From contig NZ_BCYV01000016.1 in the NCBI RefSeq assembly GCF_001598375.1, forward strand, positions 62,001-126,000: a DNA stretch of 64,000 nt. The letters are read 5' to 3'. Made by a program: the position numbers and the translations under genes. Below, one piece after another: positions 23,700-32,729 of this stretch (positions within the stretch are counted from its first letter, which is position 1; each line of letters opens with the position of its first letter). Under the pieces are notes generated by a model. The model was given only the letters and a program-made list of their open reading frames with translations. It made no database searches and was not told where the DNA came from. The DNA is from Novosphingobium capsulatum NBRC 12533. Lineage in GTDB: Bacteria; Pseudomonadota; Alphaproteobacteria; Sphingomonadales; Sphingomonadaceae.

Positions 23700-26125
23700 C
23701 AGAACCGCACCTGTGCTTCCACGCCCCAGGTGCGCGCTTCGTTGAAGAAGCCATAGGTACCGACCAGCGCGCTCGCCGCCTTGTAGAATATATGCTGTTC
23801 GTTGAAGATGTTGCGGCCCCAGACCGAGACCTGCATCTTGGCGCCGTTTTCGCCCAGGGCAATGTCAGCCAGGCCGATGCGGCCATTGAACGTCACGCTG
23901 GCATCGCCCTTGGGCTGGGCCAGAGTGACAGCGCCCGTAGCGGTATTGAAGCCGGGATCGACGTAGTTGGCGTAGAACCCGCTGTCATAGTTGGCATCGA
24001 GATGCAGGCGCAGTTCCGCTGCAGCCACCGGCAGGGTGACGTCCACCGTGCCACTGGCGGCATGCTTGGGCGTATAGACTTGGTAGATCGGGATCGGGGT
24101 GGTGATGATCACCCCGTTGGCCTGCGGAAACGGGTTCGACGTATTGGGGATCTTGACGCTGGTATAGGCATAGCTGGCGCCCAGCGTCAGCTGCGGGATG
24201 GGCTTGACCGTGAAATCGGCCTCGATCCCCTTGAGACGCCCGGTGCCTGGCGCATTGTGGGTTTCGGTGGTGGTGCGGGTGGTGTTGAGCAGGTTGCCCT
24301 GGGCATCATACTGCAGATAGTTGGCGCTGAAATCGAGCTGGATGTTCTTGTAGGTGCCGGTGTAGGCGGCCACGTTGAAGCGGGCGCGCTTGTCCCAGAA
24401 TTCGGTCTTGGCGCCTAGTTCGAACATCGAGACGGTTTCGGGATTGAACGGGGCATAGGTGAGCGAGCGCGAGTTGGCGCCGCCCGATTTGTAGCCCGTG
24501 CTCCACTTGCCATAGAGATGCACGTCTTCGCTGGCATCAATCGCCAGGTTGATCATCGGATCGACGCGCGACCAGCTGGCGTCGAGCAGGCGCGGCGCGG
24601 TGACGCCGTTGACCGAAGGCGTGGCGCCGTTGACGGTGAACAGCGAGCCTTCCTTCTTGTCGTGCGTCCAGCGCGCGCCCAACGTCAGGTGAAACATGTC
24701 ACCAGCGAGATCGGGGGTATAGGTGCCCTGGCCGAACACGCCCACGCTGGTGGTGGTGACGTGGCTGGCGCGGTCGATGGTAATGCCATCATAGCTGACA
24801 TAGGGGATCACCGTGGTGGCGCTGCCGGCGGCATCGGAGAAGGCCATGGTGTAGAACGCCTGGGCGTTGTCCTGGACCTTTTCCTGATACCACATCGCGC
24901 CGGCCACGAATTTCACGCGGTCATAATCGCCCAGCAGTTGCAGCTCTTCGCTCGCCTGGTTCTGACGGAACTGGGCCAGGCTGTAGCGCGAGAACTTGGC
25001 GCCGGTGAAATTGCCGGTGGCGCTGATCGCGCTGGTCGTGGCCGAGCCGTTGTCATACTGCGACTGGGTCAATTCGCGGTATGAGGCGATCGACTTGACC
25101 TGAAGGTGCGGGTCGAGGTGCCATTCCAGCAGCAGGCGGTGGCCGTGGGTCTTGCCCACGCTGGGCTGCTGCGTCACGCCGACGGCGGCCACGCCCACGC
25201 GGTTGGGTTCGAGCGGATAGGCCACCGGGCGCTTGAGCGTGCCGGCGCTCACCGTCTGGGCATAGAGCGGGCTCGATGCGTCGTATGACGTGTCATAGGC
25301 ATAGTCGGCGCTGAAATCGGGCGTCGGCGTCCACAGCACTTCGCCGCGCAGGCCACGCTTGGTGTAGAAGTTGAAATCGGTCTGCCCGGCCAGCGGGTTC
25401 TTGACCAGGCCGTCGCGGTGCGACACCACGCCATCGATCTTGGCCGCCAGGTTGCCCCACTTGGGCAGATCGACATGCAGCTCGCCCTTGTAGCTGCCAT
25501 AGTTGCCGGCGCCGACCAGGGCATTGGCATGGAATTCGCCGCTGGGCTTCTTGGTCACGATGTTGATCGCGCCGCCTTCGGTGTTGCGGCCAAACAGCGT
25601 GCCTTGCGGGCCTTTGAGCACTTCGATGTTCTCGATGTCATAGAGCGCGGTGCCCAGGCCCTGGGCGCGGCCGAGATAGACGCCGTCGACATAGACGCCC
25701 ACGCCCTGGTCACGCGCGGGCTGGTTGCTGTCGGACAGCACGCCGATGCCGCGAATGTTCATGATCAGCGCCGAATTGCGCGAATAGAACGGGGCGACGC
25801 GCAGGCTGGGCACGCCGCCCGATTGCAGATCGACCAGCGACTGGATGTGGCGATCGGCCAGGGCCTGGGCATTGAGCACCGAGATGGCGATCGGCGTCTT
25901 CTGCAGGTCGGTCTTGCGCTTTTGCGCGGTGACGACGATCTGGTCGAGCGTGCTGGTCAGCGTGGGGTCTGCCACGGGGGCAGGGGCCGGCTCCGGCGCC
26001 GGTTCGGCGGCGGCCGCATGCGCCAGGACGGGCAGGGCGGCGCCGGCAAGGCAGAGGGCAAGGGCGCTGGCCGTGCGCAGGGCATGCGGGCGCGCACCAC
26101 GGTGCGTGGCGTTCTGGATAGGCAT
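23699..26125 (-). CDS. TonB-dependent outer-membrane receptor
   Basis: An 808-residue receptor. A signal peptide (to about residue 38) is followed by an Ala/Pro/Glu-rich linker and the TonB box region LDQIVVTAQKRKTDLQ. Next comes a plug domain with the usual blocks NIRGIG and GPQGTLFGRNTEGGAINIVT. The rest is a 22-strand barrel ending in the aromatic residue of VEAQVRF, as needed for outer-membrane assembly. It belongs to the large sphingomonad-type receptor group with unassigned ligands. Translation may be controlled: a 9-bp hairpin pairs with the GAGGGAA ribosome site. The downstream phosphatase is coupled to it. Confidence 0.92.
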   Translation of the reverse strand: MPIQNATHRGARPHALRTASALALCLAGAALPVLAHAAAAEPAPEPAPAPVADPTLTSTLDQIVVTAQKRKTDLQKTPIAISVLNAQALADRHIQSLVDLQSGGVPSLRVAPFYSRNSALIMNIRGIGVLSDSNQPARDQGVGVYVDGVYLGRAQGLGTALYDIENIEVLKGPQGTLFGRNTEGGAINIVTKKPSGEFHANALVGAGNYGSYKGELHVDLPKWGNLAAKIDGVVSHRDGLVKNPLAGQTDFNFYTKRGLRGEVLWTPTPDFSADYAYDTSYDASSPLYAQTVSAGTLKRPVAYPLEPNRVGVAAVGVTQQPSVGKTHGHRLLLEWHLDPHLQVKSIASYRELTQSQYDNGSATTSAISATGNFTGAKFSRYSLAQFRQNQASEELQLLGDYDRVKFVAGAMWYQEKVQDNAQAFYTMAFSDAAGSATTVIPYVSYDGITIDRASHVTTTSVGVFGQGTYTPDLAGDMFHLTLGARWTHDKKEGSLFTVNGATPSVNGVTAPRLLDASWSRVDPMINLAIDASEDVHLYGKWSTGYKSGGANSRSLTYAPFNPETVSMFELGAKTEFWDKRARFNVAAYTGTYKNIQLDFSANYLQYDAQGNLLNTTRTTTETHNAPGTGRLKGIEADFTVKPIPQLTLGASYAYTSVKIPNTSNPFPQANGVIITTPIPIYQVYTPKHAASGTVDVTLPVAAAELRLHLDANYDSGFYANYVDPGFNTATGAVTLAQPKGDASVTFNGRIGLADIALGENGAKMQVSVWGRNIFNEQHIFYKAASALVGTYGFFNEARTWGVEAQVRF

Positions 26126-26132
26126 GGAATGG

Positions 26133-26172
26133 TTCCCTCACTGGTGTTGGCGCGGCCAGTACGGTGAGGGAA
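26133..26172 (-). promoter_or_regulatory. Hairpin that sequesters the Shine-Dalgarno of the TonB-receptor gene
   Basis: On the mRNA (minus strand) TTCCCTCAC (DNA 26172-26164) pairs perfectly with GTGAGGGAA (26141-26133) across a 22-nt loop. The second arm contains the GAGGGAA ribosome site that lies eight bases before ATG 26125. The loop holds ACTGG, which could pair instead with CCAGT at the arm boundary, so two competing structures are possible. This resembles a translational switch. Confidence 0.6.
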
Positions 26173-26278
26173 TGTCAGGCAGGTGACGCTCTGTGCCGGT
26201 TCGTCACTGCGCTGCAACAAGCCGAAAATTTTTTGCAGTTGCGGGCTTTTGGTCCTGAATCTCGGTCAGGCGTGGCAA

Positions 26279-26707
26279 TCAGGCGCGGGGTTGAAAGGCG
26301 ATGGTCACCTGTTGCGGGGCGGTGCCATCCAGCGCTGCGGCGCTCGACCCGGTGCCCGTCAGCCCGGGCAGCGCCACGGTGCAGGCTTCCTGCCAGCGGT
26401 GCACATCGCAGCGCGCGCTGGCGACCGTATCGCTCGCCGCGCCGGCAAGGCGATAGCGCGCCACAAGCTGGCCCTGGCGCACATTGGCGGTCTGCACGCC
26501 ATGGCGGATCATCGCCACCACGGCGAGGTGATCGCCATGTTGCACGACGCGCGGGGTGGCAACGACCACGCCGGCCGGCGGCGGCGCCAGGCTGACCACC
26601 GGCAGGACGGCCGCCGTCTGCGCCGCCACGGGCAGCGCGCCCGCGCCGAGCAGCAGGGCGGCCAGCGGGAGAAGGGAGGGGTGGGGGCAGCGGGGCAAAG
26701 CGTTCAT
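26279..26707 (-). CDS. Secreted protein of unknown function
   Basis: A 142-residue protein from ATG 26707, with a Sec signal peptide (residues 1-29, ending PVAAQ). The mature part has about six alternating hydrophobic strands and two cysteines (in ARCDVHRWQEACTVALPG) that could form a disulfide, as in small periplasmic beta-proteins. I do not recognise the family. A GTG four codons upstream is a possible start. It precedes the TonB-receptor gene by about 150 bp on the same strand and follows the metal-efflux operon by about 130 bp. Either could be its partner. Confidence 0.6.
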   Translation of the reverse strand: MNALPRCPHPSLLPLAALLLGAGALPVAAQTAAVLPVVSLAPPPAGVVVATPRVVQHGDHLAVVAMIRHGVQTANVRQGQLVARYRLAGAASDTVASARCDVHRWQEACTVALPGLTGTGSSAAALDGTAPQQVTIAFQPRA

Positions 26708-26833
26708 GGCGGGTTCCACGGGGACAGGGGTAATCAGACCATTTCTTCCAAGCCGGACCGGCAGCGGGAGTCAAATTCGCTAACCACGTTGCAAACGCGC
26801 TGCACCGTTGCGGGACAGCGCGGCGGGCAATCG

Positions 26834-28117
26834 TTAGGTTGGATGCTCGTCGGTGTCTTCGTCTGCCCAGATCACGTGGGAATCGATTTCCAGCTTGATC
26901 AGGCTGCGGATTGCGGCGCTGCGCGCGGCCACTTCCAGGCGCGCCGCCTCGTGCGCCTGGCGGCGGGCGAGCAGGGCGTCGGCCAGGTCGATCGCACCCA
27001 GTTGCTGCCCGCGCGCGGTGCGCGTGGCGGCCTGCGCGGTGGAACGGGCCGATGCCGCGATGCCTTCCCACGCGCTGCGCCGGCCGCGCGCATTGGCGAG
27101 GTCACCATCGGCCATGGCTTCCACTTCGCGGCGCACATTGGCAAGGTCGAGCAGGCCGGCACTGGCCTGGGCGCCGGCTTCCTCGGCCAGGGCCTTGCGA
27201 TAGCCACCACCCAGCGGGATCTGCAGCACCAGGCCGCCGCCGCGTTCCATCCCGCCGCGTTCGCTGAAGGCGCGAAAGCCCACGCTGGGATCGGCGGTGC
27301 GATCGCGCTCTGCCCGTCGCGCCAAGGTGCCCAGCCGCGCCGCCTCGCGATCGGCCGCGCCGATTTCGTGGCTGCGGGCGATGACCAGATCGCGCAGCGT
27401 GGCCAGGTCGTTGGCGGGCGTGGGCACCTCGCCCAGCGCGGGTGGCTGATCGGGCAGGGGCAGGTCGGGGAAGTTGGCAGCCAGCAGCGCGCGCGCCTCG
27501 TTCATGTCTGCCGCGCTCATCGCGGCGGTGCCCTGTGCCTGGTCGCGCGCGGCGCGGGCCTGGTCCACATCGAGCGCGGCGGCATCGCGCAACTGCTGGC
27601 GGCGGGTGACCGCAGCCAGGGCTTCATCGAGCACGGCGACATTGGCGAGATCGACGCGGTGCAGCTCGCCCGCGGTCAGCCAGTCGAACCATAGCTGCGA
27701 GAGCAGCAGCGCGGCCTGGTGGCGGCTGTCTTCCATGCGGTTGTGCGCCACGTCCACGCCCAGCACCCCGGCTTCGCGATCGAGCGCGGCCTTGCCGGGC
27801 AGGCGGATGGGGCGCAGCACCTGGGTATCGAATTCGGCATAGCGGCGCTCGTTGGTCACGTCGCGCGTCTGGATCGTGCCGGTCACCAGCACTTCGTGGG
27901 TGCCCTTGGCCAGCGCATTGGCAGCGGCGCGCGCGGCAGAGACGCGCTGGCCGGCGGCCGAAACCGTGGGGTGGTTGTCCAGCGTGGCCACCACCACCGC
28001 TTCGGGCGGCAGGTTGGCCGGCGGCACTTCGGGCAGCGGCGCGGCCCAGGCCACAGTCGGCAGCACGACCGCTGGCAGCAGGGCGGCGGTGAGGAGAAGG
28101 CAAGCCAAGCGGCGCAT
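26834..28117 (-). CDS. TolC/CzcC-type outer-membrane channel of a metal RND pump
   Basis: A 427-residue outer-membrane factor with a signal peptide (1-26). It contains two OEP repeats with long Ala-rich helices (about 50-220 and 230-405), such as AREAARLGTLARRAERD and the second-repeat counterpart QQLGAIDLADALLARRQAH. It lacks a lipobox, unlike the NodT-type channel of the other pump, and resembles CzcC/CusC-like proteins of heavy-metal efflux. It is the last gene of the operon adaptor-RND-DUF3240-channel and overlaps the DUF3240 gene by one base. Confidence 0.87.
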   Translation of the reverse strand: MRRLACLLLTAALLPAVVLPTVAWAAPLPEVPPANLPPEAVVVATLDNHPTVSAAGQRVSAARAAANALAKGTHEVLVTGTIQTRDVTNERRYAEFDTQVLRPIRLPGKAALDREAGVLGVDVAHNRMEDSRHQAALLLSQLWFDWLTAGELHRVDLANVAVLDEALAAVTRRQQLRDAAALDVDQARAARDQAQGTAAMSAADMNEARALLAANFPDLPLPDQPPALGEVPTPANDLATLRDLVIARSHEIGAADREAARLGTLARRAERDRTADPSVGFRAFSERGGMERGGGLVLQIPLGGGYRKALAEEAGAQASAGLLDLANVRREVEAMADGDLANARGRRSAWEGIAASARSTAQAATRTARGQQLGAIDLADALLARRQAHEAARLEVAARSAAIRSLIKLEIDSHVIWADEDTDEHPT

Positions 28118-28416
28118 CAGGCAATCCTGCCGTGGGAATGGAGGGGGACCGCGTGCCAGCGCACCGGGGCGCGGCAGCGGGCAGCGCGCGCGGCGTCGAC
28201 CACCGCGGCGCAGCGGTCTTGCGCCACGATCAGCGTCAGCGCGGCGCGGCGCAGCAGGCCTTCGACCTGCTCGCCCGTGCCGGCGTCGGCATAATCGTGG
28301 CCCAGCACCATTTCGTCAGTGCGGTGCACTGGGGCTGCGGCGGCGTCGCGCAGCGCCAGCGCCAAGCCTTCGGCATCGCCGCGCGCGCAGTGGAAGGTGA
28401 GCAGCAGATCAGCCAT
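28117..28416 (-). CDS. DUF3240-type small cytosolic protein
   Basis: A 99-residue protein from ATG 28416 (start MADLLLTFHC). It has no signal and looks ferredoxin-like or PII-like: alternating strand-helix pattern with HDYADAGTGEQVEGLLRR in the centre. DUF3240 proteins occur next to CusA/CzcA-type pumps and may sense the metal, but this is untested. It contains two cysteines near the C-terminus (DRCAAVV and ARCRAPV) and three histidines in WHAVPLHSHG, possible metal ligands. It overlaps the RND gene by eight bases and the channel gene by one, so it is part of the operon. Confidence 0.75.
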   Translation of the reverse strand: MADLLLTFHCARGDAEGLALALRDAAAAPVHRTDEMVLGHDYADAGTGEQVEGLLRRAALTLIVAQDRCAAVVDAARAARCRAPVRWHAVPLHSHGRIA

Positions 28417-31400
28417 GGTGCGCCTCTGTCGGGAGGTCAGTCTGGTTGTCACGCTCGGCCGCGCTTTCCCCGAACCGGGCAAACAGGATCGGTAGCAGCA
28501 CCAGCGTGAGCAGAGTGGAGGTGACCAGCCCACCGATCACCACGATGGCCAGCGGCCGCTGGATTTCCGAGCCGGGCCCGCTGGAAAACAGCAGCGGCAC
28601 CAGCCCGAACGCGGTGATGCTGGCAGTCATCAGCACGGGGCGCAGGCGCCGTTCCGCGCCCTGGCGCACGACGTCTGCCATGGGCAGGCCCTCTTCCCGC
28701 AGTTGGCGGAAATACGCGACCAGCACCAGCCCGTTGAGCACGGCGATGCCAAGCAGCGCGATGAACCCGACCGAGGCCGGCACCGAGAGATATTCCCCCG
28801 AGAGCCACAGCGACACGATGCCGCCGACCATGGCAAAGGGAATGTTGGCGAGGATCAGCCCCGAGGCGCGCAGCGAGCGCAGCGTGGCCAGCAGCACACC
28901 AAAGATCAGCAGCAGCGCCATGGGAATGACCAGCATCAGCCGCGCGGCGGCGCGCTGCTGGTTTTCGAACTGGCCGCCCCATTGGATGCGATAGCCTGCC
29001 GGCAGCGGCACGGCTCGCGCCACCTGCGCCTTGGCATCCTCGACATAGCCGACCAGATCGCGCCCCGAAACGAAGGCCTGGACCAGGGCAAAGCGCGAGG
29101 CGTTTTCATGGTCGAGCTTGACCGGCCCTGCCGTGCGCGAGACGTGTGCCATATCGGCGACGCGCGCCACGCTGCCCGATGGGGTGACCATCTGCATATC
29201 GGCAAAGCGGGTGGGATCGCTGCGCAAGCTGTCATCGCCACGGATCACGATCGGCACGCGCCGCTGCCCTTCGGCGACGATGCCGGCGGGCATCCCTTCC
29301 ACCCCGGCGCGCAGGGTATCTTCGAGTTGATCGACCGGCATGCCCAGCCGCCCGGCCGCGACGCGATCGATGTTCAATTGCAGGTAATCGACATTGTCGT
29401 TGGCCACGGTCAGCACTTCAGTGGCGCCGCGCACACCCTTGAGCGTTGCCTGGATGCGCGTGGCCAGATCCGCCAGCACGCGGGTGTCGGGGCCAAAGAT
29501 CTTCACCGCCAGATCGCCGCGCGCGCCGGTGAGCATTTCGGACACGCGCATTTCGATGGGCTGGGTGAAGGTGGTCTGCACGCCTGGCAGGCCCTCGGTC
29601 GCCTTGCGCAGTTCCTCGACCACGAAGTCCTTGTTGCCGCGCCATTCCGACTGCGGCTTGAGCACCACGAAGCTGTCGGTTTCATTCAGGCCCATGGGAT
29701 CGAGGCCGATCTCGTCAGAGCCGGTGCGGGCGATCACGTCGGCCACTTCGGGCACGGTCTTGAGCGCGCGTTGCACTGCCATGTCGATCTGCGTCGATTG
29801 CGCCAGGTTGATCGTGGGCAGCTTGGTCAGCTGCACGATGACCGAGCCTTCATCCATCGTCGGCATGAAGGTCTTGCCCACCGCGCCATAGGCCAGCACT
29901 GCCACGGCGAGGCCACCGGCAGACAGGGCATAGACCAGACCCTTGCGGGCAAAGGCACCATCGAGCAGGCGGCGATAGCGTGGGGCCAGCCAGCGCATGA
30001 TCCACGGCTCGCCATGGTGGCCCTGGCCCAGGCCGAACGAGGCCAGCACCGGCACCAGGGTGAGCGCCAGCAGCAGCGAGCCGACCAGCGCGAACACGAT
30101 GGTCAGCGCCACCGGGGCAAACAGCTTGCCTTCCAGTCCCTGGAGCGAGAGCAGCGGCAGGAACACCAGGGCAATGATCACGATCCCGGCCGAGACCGGC
30201 ACGATCACATCGGCCGTGGCGCGGAACACCTGATTGAGCCGGGGCAGGCTGTCATTCTTGGCCTGGCCCAGCCGCTCCACCACGTTTTCCACCACCACCA
30301 CCGCGCCATCGACCAGCATGCCGATGGCGATGGCCAGGCCGCCTAGGCTCATCAGGTTGGCCGACAGCCCGAACAGGTGCATGAGCAGGAAGGTGATCAG
30401 CGCGGCCATCGGCAGCGTGGTGGCCACGATCGCCGCCGCGCGCCAATCGCCCAGGAACAGCACCAGCAACACGATCACCAGGATCGTCGCCTCGACCAGC
30501 GCCTCTTCCACAGTGAACACCGCGCGGCTGACCAGGTCAGAGCGATCGTAGAATGTGTGGATGGTAGTGCCGGCGGGCAGGGCGTGTTGCAGTTCGGCGA
30601 GGCGGGTCTTCACCCCCGAAACCACCTTTTGCGCGTCGGCCCCGCGCAGGGCGATCACCAGCCCTTCGACCGTCTCTGCCTTGCCCCCGCGCGACACCGC
30701 GCCATAGCGGGTAAGGCTGCCGGTACCGACTTGCGCCACGTCGCCCAGGCGCAGCACGCGCCCCTGCGGATTGGCGATGACCAGCGCAGCCAGGTCAGCC
30801 TCGGTCTGGATCGCGCCGACGGTGCGCACGATCAGCGCTTCCTCGCCGGTGACCAGGCGGCCGGCGCCATCGTTGCGGTTGCCGCTTTCGATCGCCGCCT
30901 TGATCTGCGCGATCGACAGGTGCGCGGCGGCCAGCGCAGTGGGATCGGGGCGCACCTCGAACGTGCGGACAAAGCCGCCCAGCGCGTTGACATCGGCCAC
31001 GCCCGGCACGGTGCGCAGCGCGGGGCGGATCGTCCAGTCGAGCAGCTCGCGCTTTTGCTGAAGCGACAGGGGGCCATCGATGGTGAACATCAGCACGTCG
31101 GATAGCGGCGTGGAAATCGGCGCCATGCCGCCGCTGACCGAACCGGGCAGATCGGCCATCACGCCTGAAAGCCGCTCGGCCACCTGGTTACGCGCCCAGT
31201 AGATGTCGGTCCCGTCGACGAAATCGATCGTCACGTCGGCAATCGCGTATTTCGCGGTAGAGCGCAGCACAGCCTGGCCGGGAATACCCAGCATCTCGGT
31301 TTCGATCGGCGTGATCACCCGGCTTTCGACTTCCTCGGGCGTCATGCCCGGCGCCTTGAGGATGATCTTGACCTGGGTTTGCGCGATATTGGGATAGGCA

Positions 31401-31510
31401 TCGACCGGCAGGCCGATGAAGGCCCAGGTGCCCAGGAGCGCCACGGCCAGCGCCAGCCCGAGCACGAGCAGGCGATACGAGAGCGAGAGCGCGACTAGCT
31501 TGCGCAGCAT
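28409..31510 (-). CDS. Heavy-metal-efflux RND transporter (CusA/CzcA family)
   Basis: A 1033-residue inner-membrane proton-driven exporter with the twelve-helix RND layout: helices at residues 12-30, about 335-480, 520-540, then 850-1010, with two large periplasmic loops. Typical blocks are GLPVDAYPNIAQTQVKI at the start, and GLAIAIGMLVDGAVVVVENV in helix 4. The helix 4 motif lacks the DFG found in CzcA-type divalent pumps and the exact CusA form, so the metal cannot be assigned; it may be one of the uncharacterised HME groups. It lies 13 bp after the adaptor gene. Confidence 0.9.
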   Translation of the reverse strand: MLRKLVALSLSYRLLVLGLALAVALLGTWAFIGLPVDAYPNIAQTQVKIILKAPGMTPEEVESRVITPIETEMLGIPGQAVLRSTAKYAIADVTIDFVDGTDIYWARNQVAERLSGVMADLPGSVSGGMAPISTPLSDVLMFTIDGPLSLQQKRELLDWTIRPALRTVPGVADVNALGGFVRTFEVRPDPTALAAAHLSIAQIKAAIESGNRNDGAGRLVTGEEALIVRTVGAIQTEADLAALVIANPQGRVLRLGDVAQVGTGSLTRYGAVSRGGKAETVEGLVIALRGADAQKVVSGVKTRLAELQHALPAGTTIHTFYDRSDLVSRAVFTVEEALVEATILVIVLLVLFLGDWRAAAIVATTLPMAALITFLLMHLFGLSANLMSLGGLAIAIGMLVDGAVVVVENVVERLGQAKNDSLPRLNQVFRATADVIVPVSAGIVIIALVFLPLLSLQGLEGKLFAPVALTIVFALVGSLLLALTLVPVLASFGLGQGHHGEPWIMRWLAPRYRRLLDGAFARKGLVYALSAGGLAVAVLAYGAVGKTFMPTMDEGSVIVQLTKLPTINLAQSTQIDMAVQRALKTVPEVADVIARTGSDEIGLDPMGLNETDSFVVLKPQSEWRGNKDFVVEELRKATEGLPGVQTTFTQPIEMRVSEMLTGARGDLAVKIFGPDTRVLADLATRIQATLKGVRGATEVLTVANDNVDYLQLNIDRVAAGRLGMPVDQLEDTLRAGVEGMPAGIVAEGQRRVPIVIRGDDSLRSDPTRFADMQMVTPSGSVARVADMAHVSRTAGPVKLDHENASRFALVQAFVSGRDLVGYVEDAKAQVARAVPLPAGYRIQWGGQFENQQRAAARLMLVIPMALLLIFGVLLATLRSLRASGLILANIPFAMVGGIVSLWLSGEYLSVPASVGFIALLGIAVLNGLVLVAYFRQLREEGLPMADVVRQGAERRLRPVLMTASITAFGLVPLLFSSGPGSEIQRPLAIVVIGGLVTSTLLTLVLLPILFARFGESAAERDNQTDLPTEAHHG

Positions 31511-31523
31511 GGGGCGGGCCTGC

Positions 31524-32666
31524 TCAGTTCGCTTCGGCCAGCGCCTTCAAGGCGCTGGTGCCATGAACGACGACGGCCTCGCCGGCGCGCACGCCGTCCT
31601 TGAGGATGACCTGGCCATCGGCCGCGCCCAGGCGGTGCACGGTGCGGCGCTGATAGCCACGCGGCGTGGCGACAAAGACCACCTCGTCCACGCCGATCGT
31701 GGTCACTGCGCCTTCGGGCACGGCAACCGCCCCGCCGCTGGCCGCACCCCACACGGTGATCGAGCCGACGCGCCCGGCCACGATGCCGGGATCGGCGGGC
31801 AATTGCGCCTTGAGCGTGGCGGAACGGGTGGCGGGATCGATCGCGTTGCCCACCGCCGTGACCGTGCCGGTCACGCTGCCACTGCCACCGGCCACTGGCA
31901 GGCGCACGGTCTGGCCCACGCGTACCTGGCCGATCAGCCGCTCGGGCAACTGGGCGGTTGCTTCATAGCGGCCGGCCGCGTCGATCACGAACGGCGCAGT
32001 GGTGCCATCGACCGGCATGCCGGCCTGGATATCGGCCTTGGTCACGCGGCCGGCGATCGGTGCGGTCAGCGTATAAGTGCCGCTGCTGCCGCGCGCGCCG
32101 ACCAGCGCCAGGATGCGCGCCTTTTCGCTGACGTCGGCGCCGGCCTCGGCCGCTACGGCGCGGGCTTCATCGGCGCGGGCCCCGGCGATGATGCCTTCGC
32201 GGTTCAATTGCGCCAGGCGCGCCGCGCTCGATTGCGCGACCCCGGCGCGGGCATGGGCGCGGGCGAGATCGGCCGATAGCGTCATCACGTCGCGGCTGGC
32301 GACCACGGCCAGGGCCTGGCCCCGCGTCACCGCGTCGCCTTCGACCACCAGGGTGCGCAGCACGGTGCCGGGCAGGGTGGCGGCCACGGCCACGCGGGCA
32401 TTGGCCGGCGGGGCGATCATCGCCGGCAGATCAGCCAGCGGTGCCTGATCGGCCGCGCGGGCCGGCGCGGTGGCAATGCCAAGCGCCGCCGCCTTGGCCG
32501 GATCGACTACGAGCAGGCCATTGGCCGCTGGCGCGCTGGCCGGCGTCTGCGCGGTTTGCGACGTGGCCGGGGCAGGCGCCCGCGTAACCCACCAGGCGCC
32601 TGCCGCCGCCACAGCCAAGGCGGCCGCGCCGCCCAGAATCGCCCGTTTCAATGCCCTGTTCTGCAT
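31524..32666 (-). CDS. Periplasmic adaptor of the metal RND pump (CusB/CzcB-like)
   Basis: A 380-residue membrane-fusion protein. One N-terminal helix (residues 9-28) is followed by a low-complexity Pro/Ala linker, the first lipoyl half (ATLPGTVLRTLVVEGDAVTRG), a coiled coil around 125-180, the second half (LTAPIAGRVTKADIQAGMPV) and a beta-barrel. It has no His/Met-rich N-terminal metal-binding stretch such as CusB uses. It is the first gene of the pump operon. Tandem CCTGACG repeats lie 22-39 bp upstream, a likely site for the adjacent response regulator. Confidence 0.88.
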   Translation of the reverse strand: MQNRALKRAILGGAAALAVAAAGAWWVTRAPAPATSQTAQTPASAPAANGLLVVDPAKAAALGIATAPARAADQAPLADLPAMIAPPANARVAVAATLPGTVLRTLVVEGDAVTRGQALAVVASRDVMTLSADLARAHARAGVAQSSAARLAQLNREGIIAGARADEARAVAAEAGADVSEKARILALVGARGSSGTYTLTAPIAGRVTKADIQAGMPVDGTTAPFVIDAAGRYEATAQLPERLIGQVRVGQTVRLPVAGGSGSVTGTVTAVGNAIDPATRSATLKAQLPADPGIVAGRVGSITVWGAASGGAVAVPEGAVTTIGVDEVVFVATPRGYQRRTVHRLGAADGQVILKDGVRAGEAVVVHGTSALKALAEAN

Positions 32667-32687
32667 GGGGCCCGGTTATCGTCCCGG

Positions 32688-32705
32688 CCTGACGAAAACC
32701 TGACG
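32688..32705 (-). promoter_or_regulatory. Direct repeat, candidate response-regulator box
   Basis: CCTGACG occurs at 32688-32694 and 32699-32705 (on the transcribed minus strand, CGTCAGG twice), an 11-bp period. OmpR-family regulators bind direct repeats of about this period. It lies in the 63-bp gap between the histidine-kinase stop and the adaptor start, so it could drive the pump operon separately from the regulator genes. Confidence 0.5.
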
Positions 32706-32729
32706 GGGTAGCGTTTTGGTGGTGTTTTC

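Noticed and set aside
28703..30346. 547-codon plus-strand frame opposite the RND transporter gene
   Set aside because: No domain pattern, and the minus-strand RND protein is complete and uninterrupted.
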